Positions 26,145 through 34,999 of a DNA stretch of 64,000 nucleotides are shown piece after piece. A program made the position numbers and the translations under genes. Numbering within the stretch: the first letter of the stretch is position 1; every line of letters starts with the position of its first letter. The stretch covers positions 1 through 64,000 of the forward strand of contig NZ_LT556034.1 in the NCBI RefSeq assembly GCF_900079775.1, read 5' to 3'. The notes beneath the pieces are model-generated. The model searched no databases. It saw only the letters and a program-made list of their open reading frames with translations, and was not told the DNA's origin. The DNA comes from Leyella lascolaii. Its GTDB lineage: Bacteria; Bacteroidota; Bacteroidia; Bacteroidales; Bacteroidaceae.

Positions 26145-28238
26145 TCATTCTGATGCCTGCGTCTCCCCGGCAAGCTGTTCCCTGTAATGCAGGTAAAGTT
26201 GTTCCTGCGATCTGAACGCCTCTCCGTCCTCCGTGGTCCACGGTCTGTTCTCTCCCGTGCCGTCGACTATGCGTCCCTGCATCGTGTCACGCAGCCCGTA
26301 GTCTATCACTTTCTCCAGATCCTCCTTTATCTTAGCGTCGTACACCGGAGTGACCACCTCTATACGGTTGTCCAGATTGCGCGGCATCCAGTCCGCCGAA
26401 CCTATGAAGCACTTCTTCTCTCCCCCGTTTGCAAAGATGAAAATGCGCGAGTGCTCCAGGTAACGGTCTATTATTCCGCATATGCGGATGTTGTCGCTCT
26501 TGCCCGGTATGCCCGTCACGAGCGAGCAGTTGCCTCGCACCAGCAGGTCAACCCTCACTCCGTTCTCCGACGCCTCATACAGTTTCCTTACCATCTCCGG
26601 CTCCGTTATATGGTTTATCTTCACCTTTATATATGCCGGCTTGCCCTGTTGCCTGTTCTTTATCTCGTTGTTTATCAGCCTGACAAACTTCTTCTTCATC
26701 TCGTTGGGCGACACAAGCAGCTCCTTGAACGTCACAGGCATGTAAGGCTTCTCTATGAACGTGAACACCGCATTGACGTCCTTCACGATGTTCTTTGCCG
26801 CAGTCATGAGCATGTAATCGGTATAGACGCGCGCGTTTCCCTCATGAAAGTTGCCCGTGCTGACGCATGCTATGTCGCTGCCGTTCCTCATTCCGATGTG
26901 CGTTATCTTGGAGTGCACCTTCAGGTTCTCCACTCCGAATATCACATTAACGCCCGCATCCTGCATCTTCTTCGACCAGTTGATGTTGGAAGCCTCGTCA
27001 AACCGCGCCAGCAGTTCTATCACCACCGTCACCTTCTTTCCGTTGCGCGCGGCACAGATGAGAGCCTTCACCACCTTGGAGTCCTTCGCCAGACGATACA
27101 GGGTCGTCTTTATGCTTTTCACCTCCTTATGTATGGCAGCCTCCTGAAGCAGACGTATGTAATAGTCGAAACTGTGGTACGGCACGTGGATGAACCGGTC
27201 TCCCTCCTGCACCATGCGCAGCACACTGTCCCGGCTGCTGTTAGTCTCGGGTCTGACGATGGGTTTCCACACCGGATACTTCAGGTCGTCGCGTCCGCAG
27301 TCAGGGAAAGCCATCAGGTCCTTATGGTTGTGATAGCGTCCTCCAGCCTGCACAGTGTCGAGCTTGTCGAGGTTAAGCAGGTTCATCACACGCTTGTGCA
27401 GAGCTGCCGGCATGTCCTGATCGTATATCACTCTGAGCGCGTCGCCCTTCCTGCGGCTCTTCACTCCCTTCGATATCTTCTGCAGAACGCCTGTCCGCAG
27501 GTCGTTGCCAATCTCCATCTCCGCATCCTTCGTGAACTTGAAAGCATACGCCTCAAAGTGCGTGTAGCCCAGTCCGCCGAAGATGAACGGCAGACAATAG
27601 CGTATCACGTCGTCCAGATACATCAGATATTTGTTCCCGTCACGGTCGGGCAGCCTCACGAACCGTCCGCTCACCTGCACCGGCAGCTCTATCAGCGCGT
27701 AGTCGCCCGCCTTCCTGCCCTCGGTGTTCATCTTCACGGCGAGGTATATGCTGTCGTCCGTCTCCTCGGTAAGCTGTCTGGCGGCGGTTATCCACACCGG
27801 ACTCACAAAGCCGCTCAGCCTCTGCCGGAAGAACCGTCTCACATACCTCTGCTGCTCCTCGTCGAGCTCGTTCTCATTTAGCAGGAATATATGTTCGTCG
27901 CGCAGCCTGCTTCTCACTCCTGCCAACGCCTCCTCATATTCCTTCGCATATACGGTGTTGAGCCTGTTTATGCGCTTTATAAGTTTCCGGGCGTGCTCAC
28001 TCTCCTTCCTCAGCGACTTGTCCTCACACTCCGCTATGCGGCTCAGCGTAGCCATGCGCACTCTGAAAAACTCGTCGAGATTGTTGGAGTAGATGCCGAG
28101 AAAGCCCAGCCGTTCCAGCAGCGGCACGTTCTCCTTAGTTGCCTCCTGAAGTATGCGCCGGTTGAAATACATCCAGCTAAGGTCGCGGTCGATGTAGTCT
28201 GAATGTGCTTTTTTCCTCCTGTCTGTCTTGTCTGCCAT
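26145..28238 (-). CDS. ppk1: polyphosphate kinase 1
   Basis: 697 aa, standard PPK1 length. The N-terminal 'YIDRDLSWMYFNRRILQEA' is the PPK N domain. 'ENLKVHSKITHIG' carries the phosphorylated His, 'VSTGNFHEGNARVYTDY' is conserved, and 'RYLEHSRIFIFANGGEKK' carries the second active-site His. It transfers the gamma-phosphate of ATP to polyphosphate at the membrane. First gene of a two-gene unit. The sequence GACCTTTG upstream (28259-28266, minus) is one mismatch from a -7 box. Confidence 0.95.
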   Translation of the reverse strand: MADKTDRRKKAHSDYIDRDLSWMYFNRRILQEATKENVPLLERLGFLGIYSNNLDEFFRVRMATLSRIAECEDKSLRKESEHARKLIKRINRLNTVYAKEYEEALAGVRSRLRDEHIFLLNENELDEEQQRYVRRFFRQRLSGFVSPVWITAARQLTEETDDSIYLAVKMNTEGRKAGDYALIELPVQVSGRFVRLPDRDGNKYLMYLDDVIRYCLPFIFGGLGYTHFEAYAFKFTKDAEMEIGNDLRTGVLQKISKGVKSRRKGDALRVIYDQDMPAALHKRVMNLLNLDKLDTVQAGGRYHNHKDLMAFPDCGRDDLKYPVWKPIVRPETNSSRDSVLRMVQEGDRFIHVPYHSFDYYIRLLQEAAIHKEVKSIKTTLYRLAKDSKVVKALICAARNGKKVTVVIELLARFDEASNINWSKKMQDAGVNVIFGVENLKVHSKITHIGMRNGSDIACVSTGNFHEGNARVYTDYMLMTAAKNIVKDVNAVFTFIEKPYMPVTFKELLVSPNEMKKKFVRLINNEIKNRQQGKPAYIKVKINHITEPEMVRKLYEASENGVRVDLLVRGNCSLVTGIPGKSDNIRICGIIDRYLEHSRIFIFANGGEKKCFIGSADWMPRNLDNRIEVVTPVYDAKIKEDLEKVIDYGLRDTMQGRIVDGTGENRPWTTEDGEAFRSQEQLYLHYREQLAGETQASE

Positions 28239-28426
28239 ATTCCGTTTTTAGTTTTATGCAAAGGTCGGATAAACATACTACAATAATGCTACACTTGTGT
28301 TACAATCCCGATACAGCCATGCTGCCGGGAGCTTTCATGATATTGTCAAAGCAAACGTCCGCACCATGCCAAGGCATGAGGCGACGGGCGGATGATAAGG
28401 AGGGCGCGTCCGCCGTCTGCGGCGGC

Positions 28427-29017
28427 TCATTCCTCCGCCATACCGCCGTAATATCTCACAGCCATCTCCGCGATGTCGGCAGGCACGAGAGAGCTTATGT
28501 CCCTGCCCTCCTTTATGAGCTGCCTTATCTCCGTGCTGCTCACGTCATACAGTCCGGTGTCTACCACGCGCGCCCCTGCTGGCAGCGACCGCGCGTCCAC
28601 GTTGTATCCGCGTCGCGGATAAATAAGTATCTCGCACGAGCTCATTATGTCTGCGGCGTGATACCATTGTCCGAAGCGCGCCCAGTTGTCCGCTCCTATC
28701 ATCAGCACGAACTCCCTCTCAGGAAAGTCGCGCCACAGAGACTGCAACGTGCGCCATGTGTACGACGGCAGGGGCAGCGACATCTCATAACCGCACGCCT
28801 TCAGTCCTGCCATGCCCCTTAGCGCCGCACGCGCCATCTCCATGCGTCTCGTGTCGTCGAGCAGCGAGCCGCGCTCCTTAAGAGGGTTCTGTGGCGACAC
28901 CATGAACCACACCTCCTCCAGCCCGGCTTTCTCCCTCATCTGCCGCGCTATGGCTATGTGGCCGTTGTGTATGGGGTTGAACGACCCGCCGTAGAGTCCT
29001 GTGCGTATCTTCTCCAT
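28427..29017 (-). CDS. nadD: nicotinate-mononucleotide adenylyltransferase
   Basis: 196 aa. 'TGLYGGSFNPIHNGHIAIA' holds the nucleotidyltransferase GSFDPxHxGH motif, and 'DVSSTEIRQLI' near 168 is the ISxTxxR motif. It makes deamido-NAD. Last gene of the yicC-gmk-nadD unit. The 187-bp gap to ppk1 holds no clear hairpin. Confidence 0.94.
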   Translation of the reverse strand: MEKIRTGLYGGSFNPIHNGHIAIARQMREKAGLEEVWFMVSPQNPLKERGSLLDDTRRMEMARAALRGMAGLKACGYEMSLPLPSYTWRTLQSLWRDFPEREFVLMIGADNWARFGQWYHAADIMSSCEILIYPRRGYNVDARSLPAGARVVDTGLYDVSSTEIRQLIKEGRDISSLVPADIAEMAVRYYGGMAEE

Positions 29018-29080
29018 ATGTCTGTTGTCCGGTGTAACGGCAGGTGCGGCTGTGTCCGTCGCACCGTGCCGTTTGTCAGG

Positions 29081-29653
29081 TTACAGTCCGAGAAACTCCT
29101 TCACGATGGCAAGTGTCTCCTCCTCCGCATTCTGCAGGTCGTCGTTCACCACCACCCTGTCGAACTGTCCGGCAAAGGTCAGCTCGAACTCAGCACGCGC
29201 TATGCGGTCGTCTATCACCTCCGGGGCGTCTGTTCCGCGCCCTTCCAGACGGCGGCGCAGCTCGTCTATCGACGGCGGCTGTATGAATATGCTCAGCGCG
29301 CGGCTGCCGTAATACTTCTTTATATTGCATCCGCCCTTCACGTCGACGTCGAACACCACGTTGTCGCCCTGTGCCGACTGTCTCTCCACCTGTTCCTTCA
29401 GAGTGCCGTAGAAGCGGTCTTTGTATACCTCCTCATACTCCAGGAACTCACCGTTGTCTATGCGGCGGCGGAACTCCTCGGGCGTTATGAAGAAATATTC
29501 CACCCCGTTCTGTTCCGTCCCTCTGGGCTGTCTGCTCGTGCACGATATGGAGAACGCCAGCCGCAGTTCCTTATGTCTCATCAGCCATCCTATGATGGTG
29601 CTCTTCCCGCATCCGCTCGGTGCGGAGAAGATAATAAGTTTTCCGGTTTTCAT
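29081..29653 (-). CDS. gmk: guanylate kinase
   Basis: 190 aa. Walker A 'IFSAPSGCGKSTIIGWL' at 8-24, then 'SCTSRQPRGTEQNGVEYFFIT' with the GMP-binding Ser, Arg and Tyr, and 'IFIQPPSIDELRRRL' later. Phosphorylates GMP to GDP. Lies between yicC and nadD. Confidence 0.95.
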   Translation of the reverse strand: MKTGKLIIFSAPSGCGKSTIIGWLMRHKELRLAFSISCTSRQPRGTEQNGVEYFFITPEEFRRRIDNGEFLEYEEVYKDRFYGTLKEQVERQSAQGDNVVFDVDVKGGCNIKKYYGSRALSIFIQPPSIDELRRRLEGRGTDAPEVIDDRIARAEFELTFAGQFDRVVVNDDLQNAEEETLAIVKEFLGL

Positions 29654-29737
29654 GTCGCTGTACTTATGTGTGATTTATCATGCCGCCATGGTGCGCGCCG
29701 GGTCAAGGCGTGGGCACACACAGGCGGCATATGCGTG

Positions 29738-30613
29738 TCAGAGAGCGTTGAGCACCTGCTCCTTTATCTGTTCCAGCTCGTCCTTCATCTTCACCACTAT
29801 GTTCTGCATCTCGGCGTTGTTGCTCTTGCTTCCGGTGGTGTTTATCTCCCGTCCCATCTCCTGCGCGATGAAACCAAGCTTCTTTCCCTGTCCGCCGTTC
29901 TCTTTCATCGTCTCGCGGAAATACGCCAGATGGTTGGCGAGCCGCTGCTTCTCCTCGCTAATGTCGAGCTTCTCGATGTAGTATATCAGTTCCTGCTCCA
30001 GACGGTTCTTGTCGTATTCCACGTCGGGTATAGTCTTCAGCCCTTCCACAATCCGCGCCTTTATCTTCTCCACGCGCGCCTTCTCATACGGCTCTATGCT
30101 TTTGAGCAAAGCTGCAATGTTGTCTATCTTCTCCGTGAACTTCCGCTCCAGTGCCGCACCCTCCTGATTGCGGAACGCGATGAGCGCGTCTATCGCCTCG
30201 TCAATCGCCTTGCCAGCGACATCCCACTCCTCATCGTCGAGCTCCTCCACATCGCTTTTTGCCGTCACGTCCGGCATGCGCAGCAGTGTCAGAAACCAGT
30301 CCTCCGGTTCGGGAATGCCCGTCGCCGCAGCGATGTCCTTTATCTGCCGGTAGTAGTTCTCCACCAGTGCGGTGTTTATTGGAGTGGCGTCTGTGGCGGC
30401 GTCTTTCTCTATCCATATGGAGAAATCCACCTTACCGCGTATCAGTCTTGCCGTTATCGTCTGCCTTATCTCCATCTCCTTCTCGCGGTAAAGCGGTGCT
30501 ATGCGGGTGGAAAGGTCAAGCGTTTTGCTGTTGAGTGACTTTATCTCTACATGTATTTTTTTTCCTTTACAGGTTGCGGTAGCCCTACCGTAACCGGTCA
30601 TTGACTGTATCAT
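29738..30613 (-). CDS. yicC: YicC family endoribonuclease
   Basis: 291 aa. 'MIQSMTGYGRA' is the invariant YicC start. The C-terminal half ends with the DUF1732 part, including 'EMGREINTTGSKSNNAEMQ' near 257-275. Family members are RNases that degrade small RNAs such as RyhB in E. coli. First gene of its unit. Its upstream DNA is the 154-bp tandem array, so expression may depend on the array. Confidence 0.94.
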   Translation of the reverse strand: MIQSMTGYGRATATCKGKKIHVEIKSLNSKTLDLSTRIAPLYREKEMEIRQTITARLIRGKVDFSIWIEKDAATDATPINTALVENYYRQIKDIAAATGIPEPEDWFLTLLRMPDVTAKSDVEELDDEEWDVAGKAIDEAIDALIAFRNQEGAALERKFTEKIDNIAALLKSIEPYEKARVEKIKARIVEGLKTIPDVEYDKNRLEQELIYYIEKLDISEEKQRLANHLAYFRETMKENGGQGKKLGFIAQEMGREINTTGSKSNNAEMQNIVVKMKDELEQIKEQVLNAL

Positions 30614-30749
30614 ATCTATATTTATATTTATTGTGACAGCGCGTCCCGCCGTCTGTGTGAATTAAAAAAATATCCTTTTTACGTAACGTCATCATGCGGT
30701 GAGACTGCCGTCATAAGGTTGCCGGATGACGTTTTTATCATTGCGGGAT

Positions 30750-31372
30750 GGTGCATGCGGACCGGAAGAGAGTCTGCCTTCACCATTCCCAAGTGCAGTT
30801 TTTATTTCGCGAAGCTAACGCAAGGCGAGAGCAACAGCAAGACGGGAAAACTTTGTTTTACCGGACTTGATATTGCCGAGCCGAAGCTTAGCTTATGCAA
30901 AGCTGATGCAAGGCGAGAGCAGCAGCAAGACGGTGAGACGAAGTCTTACCAGGCTTGATACTGCCGAGCCGAAGCTTAGCTTATGCAAAGCTAATGCAAA
31001 CGAGCGGAAAGAGAGCTTGCTCTTATTTTCCCGAGTGCAGCTTAGCTTATGCAAAGCTAACGCAAGGCGAGAGCAACAGCAAGACGGGAAAACTTTGTTT
31101 TACCGGACTTGATATTGCCGAGCCGAAGCTTAGCTTATGCAAAGCTAATGCAAACGAGCGGAAAGAGAGCTTGCTCTTATTTTCCCGAGTGCAGCTTAGC
31201 TTATGCAAAGCTAACGCAAGGCGAGAGCAACAGCAAGACGGGAAAACTTTGTTTTACCAGGCTTGATACTGCCGAGCCGATGCTTAGCTTATGCAAAGCT
31301 AATGCAAACGAGCGGAAAGAGAGCTTGCTCTTATTTTCCCGAGTGCAGCTTAGCTTATGCAAAAGTACAAAA
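30750..31372 (-). repeat. 154-bp tandem array with promoter-like units, upstream of yicC
   Basis: The string TTATGCAAAGCTAATGC recurs at 30981, 31135 and 31289, exactly 154 bp apart, and partial units extend the array on both sides. Each period has a hairpin AGAGCTTGCTCT, a 'CCCGAGTGCA' block and an 'AGCAACAGCAAGACGG' block. On the minus strand TAGCTTTG (31052-31059, 31206-31213) has TTG 20 bp upstream (31080-31082, 31234-31236), the full Bacteroidota promoter pattern, directed at yicC. A third, CAGCTTTG at 30898-30905, has one mismatch and also correct spacing. Confidence 0.75.
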
Positions 31373-31629
31373 AATATATATCCTCGCATTGTTTCCCGCA
31401 CTATAATTTTGCCCGACACACACCGCCGTAACAATATTCCGCACTTTTACACCTGCCACACAGACCGCAAAACCGCATAAATATACACCTTCGGCAGTAA
31501 AAAATATTGACAATTTAAAATCTGAAAACAGCGCGTCGCACCCTGTCAACTACCCTCATGCCCCACCGTCACCACTATTGAGAAAGACTATAAAAACGGT
31601 GTTACAGTACAATTCCAGCCTCATAACAT

Positions 31630-31735
31630 CGCCAAAAAGCCTTTCCCGCGTCACCGAAAAGGCTCCGCGACATGACGATATACACTTTTCTGCACCACGA
31701 AAGAGGCTTTTTCGTAATGCAGGAAAGCCCGTTTC
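31630..31735. repeat. intergenic AAGGCTTTTCC-family repeat, copy C
   Basis: Units 'aaaaagcctttcccgcg', 'gaaaaggctccgcg', 'gaaagaggctttttcg' and 'ggaaagcccg'. Same arrangement as the other three clusters. Confidence 0.45.
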
Positions 31736-31963
31736 GCATCGCAGCACAGCTCCCTCCGCAGCCACATTCAGTCCATACGTCTGACTGTCAGACACTTACG
31801 CAAACCGCGTAAAACCAGCGTATTCGCATCCATATTTCCGTTTGTGGATTACAAGGGCACTCTCGCGGACTTGCCGTGAATAATTATTCATCATCCGACA
31901 ACCGTTTCCGCATATTTATGCAATGCCCCATAACCTCATCATCCCCACCCGCCCCAGCCAGTA

Positions 31964-32272
31964 GAGACGCAAAATCTTGCGTCTCACGAGCAACCCGTCG
32001 CTACATGGCAACAGCAAAAGCATCATGAATATAAACGCATTTTTGGCTTGTGAGACGCAACCAGTCGTAACACGAAAACAGCTGTAACAACATGAATATA
32101 TACGCATTTTTTGCTTGGGAGACGCAAGATTTTGCATCTCTACTTTGGTTACACCGCAATATAATATACAAAAATTTAAAACGGGAGACGCAAAATTTTG
32201 CGTCTCTACTATGGATACACCGCAATATAATATACAAAAATTGAAATCGGGAGACGCAAGATTTTGCGTCTC
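31964..32272. repeat. GTAG-footed hairpin cluster without transposase
   Basis: Four palindromes of the form GAGACGCAAAAT...GCGTCTC at 31964-31985, 32119-32140, 32185-32206 and 32251-32272, plus a half unit at 32052. The last three are read as GTAGAGACGC on the minus strand and are separated by near-identical 44-bp spacers containing 'ACCGCAATATAATATAC'. Identical hairpins flank the RAYT gene 16 kb away. Confidence 0.85.
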
Positions 32273-32484
32273 TACTTTGGATGCACTGCAATATAACATA
32301 TGGTGTCCTGCGCCATAAAACAATATTCCTCGCCATGTCTGAACAATCCGTCATACACTGTCGTCGCAACTGTAAAAGCCGGCATTTCACATGAAATTGT
32401 CATTGCGGAGGCACATTCTGGCGGGCGTGATGAAAAAAAATCGTGTCCGGATGTCACGTTTTCGCGTTTCAGACGTTTATATTA

Positions 32485-32997
32485 ATGGAAGACGAAATGA
32501 GGACCGACGAATTCAACAACACGATATTACCCATGCGCGGTGAGCTGAAAGGACTTGCCTGCCGCCTTGCCGGTGACACATGCACAGCGGAAGACATGGT
32601 GCAGGAAGTGATGCTACGGCTGTGGAGCATGCGCGACTCGCTCGACACCGACGGACACAACCGCGCCCTCGCCTTCACCATCCTGCGCAATCTCGCAGCC
32701 GACCGCAGGCGTCACGGACGCTACGAACAGGGGTGCGCAGCCACTTACGAGCCTGCCGCCGACTACTCCGACGCACTGGAAGCGCGCGACGAGGCTGACC
32801 TCGTGAGGCACATCGTGGACACTCTGCCTGCCTTGCAGCGCATGATATTCCGCATGAAGGAGATTGAGGGATACGACGCGAGCGAGATCATGCAGATAAC
32901 CGGCTGCTCGGCGGAGAACCTGCGCAAGAACCTGTCGAGGGCACGCATGAGGATACGCGAGGAGTTTGTCAGACTCACGGCTGTACGCCGCACCTGA
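32485..32997 (+). CDS. ECF-type RNA polymerase sigma factor
   Basis: 170 aa. Region 2 includes 'AEDMVQEVMLRLW' (about 35-47), and region 4 is 'YDASEIMQITGCSAENLRKNLSRARMRIRE' (about 128-157), a helix-turn-helix. Start at the ATG at 32485; the upstream extension in frame is not sigma-like. A membrane protein with an anti-sigma layout follows after 34 bp. ECF sigma factors usually control envelope functions or their own operon. Confidence 0.9.
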   Translation: MEDEMRTDEFNNTILPMRGELKGLACRLAGDTCTAEDMVQEVMLRLWSMRDSLDTDGHNRALAFTILRNLAADRRRHGRYEQGCAATYEPAADYSDALEARDEADLVRHIVDTLPALQRMIFRMKEIEGYDASEIMQITGCSAENLRKNLSRARMRIREEFVRLTAVRRT

Positions 32998-33031
32998 CGC
33001 ATACGTACATTTTATCAATACACATACTGAC

Positions 33032-33487
33032 ATGAAGAAGAACGACGGACACATAGGCACACTGATAGAACGCTACTTCGACGGCACAACCACCGCCTCG
33101 GAGGAACGTGAGCTGGCACGCTACTTCAGACAGGCGGGCGACAACATACCCGACGAGTGGGTGCCCATACGCGCCATGATGGCTTATGCCGACGAGGAAC
33201 GCGCCGCTGTTGACGCGCCCGACACCACCGGCGTGAGGACTGCCCGCACCGCCGTGATGAGGCGAAGGCGGCTTATCCCTGCTGTCGCCGCACTGCTCGC
33301 GGCAGCCTGTGTGGCAGGCGTGCTGCTGCTCACAGGCACTCACGGAGGCAGCGACGGCTACGCGGTGATAGACGGTAAGGTGTACACCAGCCGACGGGTG
33401 GTGGAGCGCGAGGCTGTGGAGGCTTTGCGTATGGTGTCTGCCGACGACTCCGACCCCTACTCGGCACTCGACATGATGACCTACTGA
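33032..33487 (+). CDS. single-pass membrane protein, probable anti-sigma partner
   Basis: 151 aa. The soluble N-terminal 80 residues begin 'LIERYFDGTTTASEERELARYF', a pattern frequent at the start of Bacteroidota anti-sigma proteins. A membrane helix covers about 81-100, and a short periplasmic tail ends at 151. No zinc HxxxCxxC motif. The assignment as sigma partner rests on position and topology. Confidence 0.65.
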   Translation: MKKNDGHIGTLIERYFDGTTTASEERELARYFRQAGDNIPDEWVPIRAMMAYADEERAAVDAPDTTGVRTARTAVMRRRRLIPAVAALLAAACVAGVLLLTGTHGGSDGYAVIDGKVYTSRRVVEREAVEALRMVSADDSDPYSALDMMTY

Positions 33488-33570
33488 GAGACTCTCCCTG
33501 TCACATGCTGACGCGACAAAGTGCCGTCAGAACATATAAACGAACAGACGAAAAAAGAAACAGCATATAT

Positions 33571-34047
33571 ATGAAACACTTTTATATCGGTCATACACAC
33601 GGCTCGTGGCACCGCACATTGTTCTCCCGCATGCTGGCGGTGACGGTGATGACGATGCTCGCCGTGACCGTATGCGCACAGAAGGGGCTCGCTGTGGACG
33701 AGGTGTTCAGCCGGTTCGGACACGAGCGGGGCAGCAAGATGGTGGAGATGAACAACACCACGCTGCTGGGATACAGGCTGAAGGTGTACAAGAGTCTCAT
33801 ATACCGGAGAAACGCCGAGGGCATAGAGACAATTCTGAAAGCCGACCGCCGCAAGGCGAAGAAGATACGCGAGGTGGTGGAGGACGGACAGGTGGTGAGC
33901 GGATACTACATGATGGAGCCCGCCGCAAAGGACGCCAACCGCTACGTTCTCTTCAGCAGGAACGGCAAAGGACGCGGCACCGTGATATACATAGAGGGCG
34001 ACCTGTCGCCCGACGACATCATGAAACTGTGCTATTCGAGGAAATAA
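33571..34047 (+). CDS. secreted protein of the sigma-factor operon
   Basis: 158 aa from the ATG at 33571. A long signal peptide ends near 'AVTVCAQ'. The mature part has 'EVFSRFGHERGSKMVEMN', 'GYRLKVYKSLIYRR' and 'YVLFSRNGKGRGTVIYIEGDLS'. It looks like a small Bacteroidota periplasmic family often linked to ECF sigma operons (DUF6108 or DUF4252-like). I am not sure which. Confidence 0.65.
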   Translation: MKHFYIGHTHGSWHRTLFSRMLAVTVMTMLAVTVCAQKGLAVDEVFSRFGHERGSKMVEMNNTTLLGYRLKVYKSLIYRRNAEGIETILKADRRKAKKIREVVEDGQVVSGYYMMEPAAKDANRYVLFSRNGKGRGTVIYIEGDLSPDDIMKLCYSRK

Positions 34048-34064
34048 CGTAAAACAGAATACAT

Positions 34065-34916
34065 ATGGACATTAGAAAAACTCTTCTGCCGGTGATGCTC
34101 ATACCGCTCACCGCAATGGCTTCGGAACCTTCCGACACCACTCTCATGGTGAACAACAGACAAATAACGGTGAACGACTCGGCGGGCATAACGAGCGTGA
34201 CCGTCTACGACAAGAGCGGCGGACAGCTCACACGCACATACGAGACGTGCTTTGCCGACGGACAGGAGGTGGAGCGGGTGTATGTCACCTCACCCTTCAT
34301 CCCTCAGATGCTGGGCAAGAACAAGCGTCCTATGGAGAGCCATTATCCGTTCTTCTTCATGGGCTACAACCTGTTGGCGGACAACGCTTTCGGCTTCAGC
34401 GGAAGCTCGGCTCTGCACACGCGCGACTCAAAGTCGTGGGAGTTCGGCTTCACTCTGGCGAGCGTGGCGTTCAGGCTTGGCGGCAATTTCGCCCTGACAA
34501 CTGCCATGCAGACCACATGGGCGTACAATCACTTTCAGGGAAACAACGTCATGACGACCACAGACGGCATGTCGTCGCTGGAGAAGAAGGAGGACGTGAA
34601 GGTGAAGAAGAGCTACATCACCTACAGCACCATACGCATACCGCTGATGATGGAATGGTCGGAGAAGAGCTTCTATGCCGGACTCGGCGCGTCGGTAGAC
34701 ATGCGCATGTCGGGCAAGTCGAAATACCGCGCCAACAAAAAGACACGCACACAGACCGACGACATCAACCTCAACCCGCTCGGACTGAACCTTGAGATGC
34801 GCCTGGGATATGGTGCGCTGATGATATACGGGCGTGCCGGACTCACTCCTCTGTTGAAGACGGGACGCGCGCCAAAGTGCTATTCGGCATCGTTCGGTAT
34901 GGGAATACGTCTCTGA
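34065..34916 (+). CDS. predicted outer-membrane beta-barrel protein
   Basis: 283 aa. Signal peptide 'LLPVMLIPLTAMAS', then about 80 residues of soluble strands, then alternating hydrophobic beta strands to the end, finishing 'SASFGMGIRL', a typical outer-membrane C-terminus. It resembles small PorT/OmpA-like barrels. Last gene of the sigma operon and perhaps an output or sensor of it. A strong hairpin follows. Confidence 0.65.
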   Translation: MDIRKTLLPVMLIPLTAMASEPSDTTLMVNNRQITVNDSAGITSVTVYDKSGGQLTRTYETCFADGQEVERVYVTSPFIPQMLGKNKRPMESHYPFFFMGYNLLADNAFGFSGSSALHTRDSKSWEFGFTLASVAFRLGGNFALTTAMQTTWAYNHFQGNNVMTTTDGMSSLEKKEDVKVKKSYITYSTIRIPLMMEWSEKSFYAGLGASVDMRMSGKSKYRANKKTRTQTDDINLNPLGLNLEMRLGYGALMIYGRAGLTPLLKTGRAPKCYSASFGMGIRL

Positions 34917-34919
34917 AAA

Positions 34920-34953
34920 GGCATGGCGCGCGGGAAACAGTGCGCGCCATGCC
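34920..34953. terminator. hairpin between convergent genes
   Basis: GGCATGGCGCGC and GCGCGCCATGCC form a perfect 12-bp GC-rich stem with a 10-nt loop. No T run follows on the plus strand, so it may serve as an RNA-stability or weak terminator element for either side. Confidence 0.6.
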
Positions 34954-34999
34954 ATAGGAAGAGAAATAGAATGCCGACGCCTCGGCATTATTCCATAGA

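Larger units (their letters stand above)
30614..32484. other. 1.9-kb intergenic region made mostly of repeats
   Basis: From left to right: a 136-bp AT-rich gap, the 154-bp array (30750-31372), an AT-rich stretch, an AAGGCTTTTCC-family cluster (31630-31735), a perfect ARG-box-like palindrome TGAATAATTATTCA (31877-31890), a hairpin cluster (31964-32272), and about 200 bp before the sigma-factor gene. The short frames in the array repeat the same peptides because the DNA repeats; I do not regard them as genes. Confidence 0.6.

Noticed and set aside
26187..27881. 564-codon plus-strand frame opposite ppk1
   Set aside because: Shadow of ppk1; composition is His/Leu/Val-rich without any motif.
28958..30538. 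526-codon plus-strand frame opposite gmk and yicC
   Set aside because: Shadow frame spanning two real minus-strand genes and the gap between them.
30719..31480. Overlapping plus-strand frames with repeated peptides such as 'LSLCKANA..' in the array
   Set aside because: The peptide repeats follow only from the 154-bp DNA repeat. The DNA has promoter-like structure on the other strand, and there is no start or family support.
31916..32390. Open frames reading through the hairpin cluster with repeated 'DAKSCVSR' peptides
   Set aside because: Translation of the GAGACGCAA palindromes; the same peptides appear wherever the repeat occurs (also at 48 and 49 kb).
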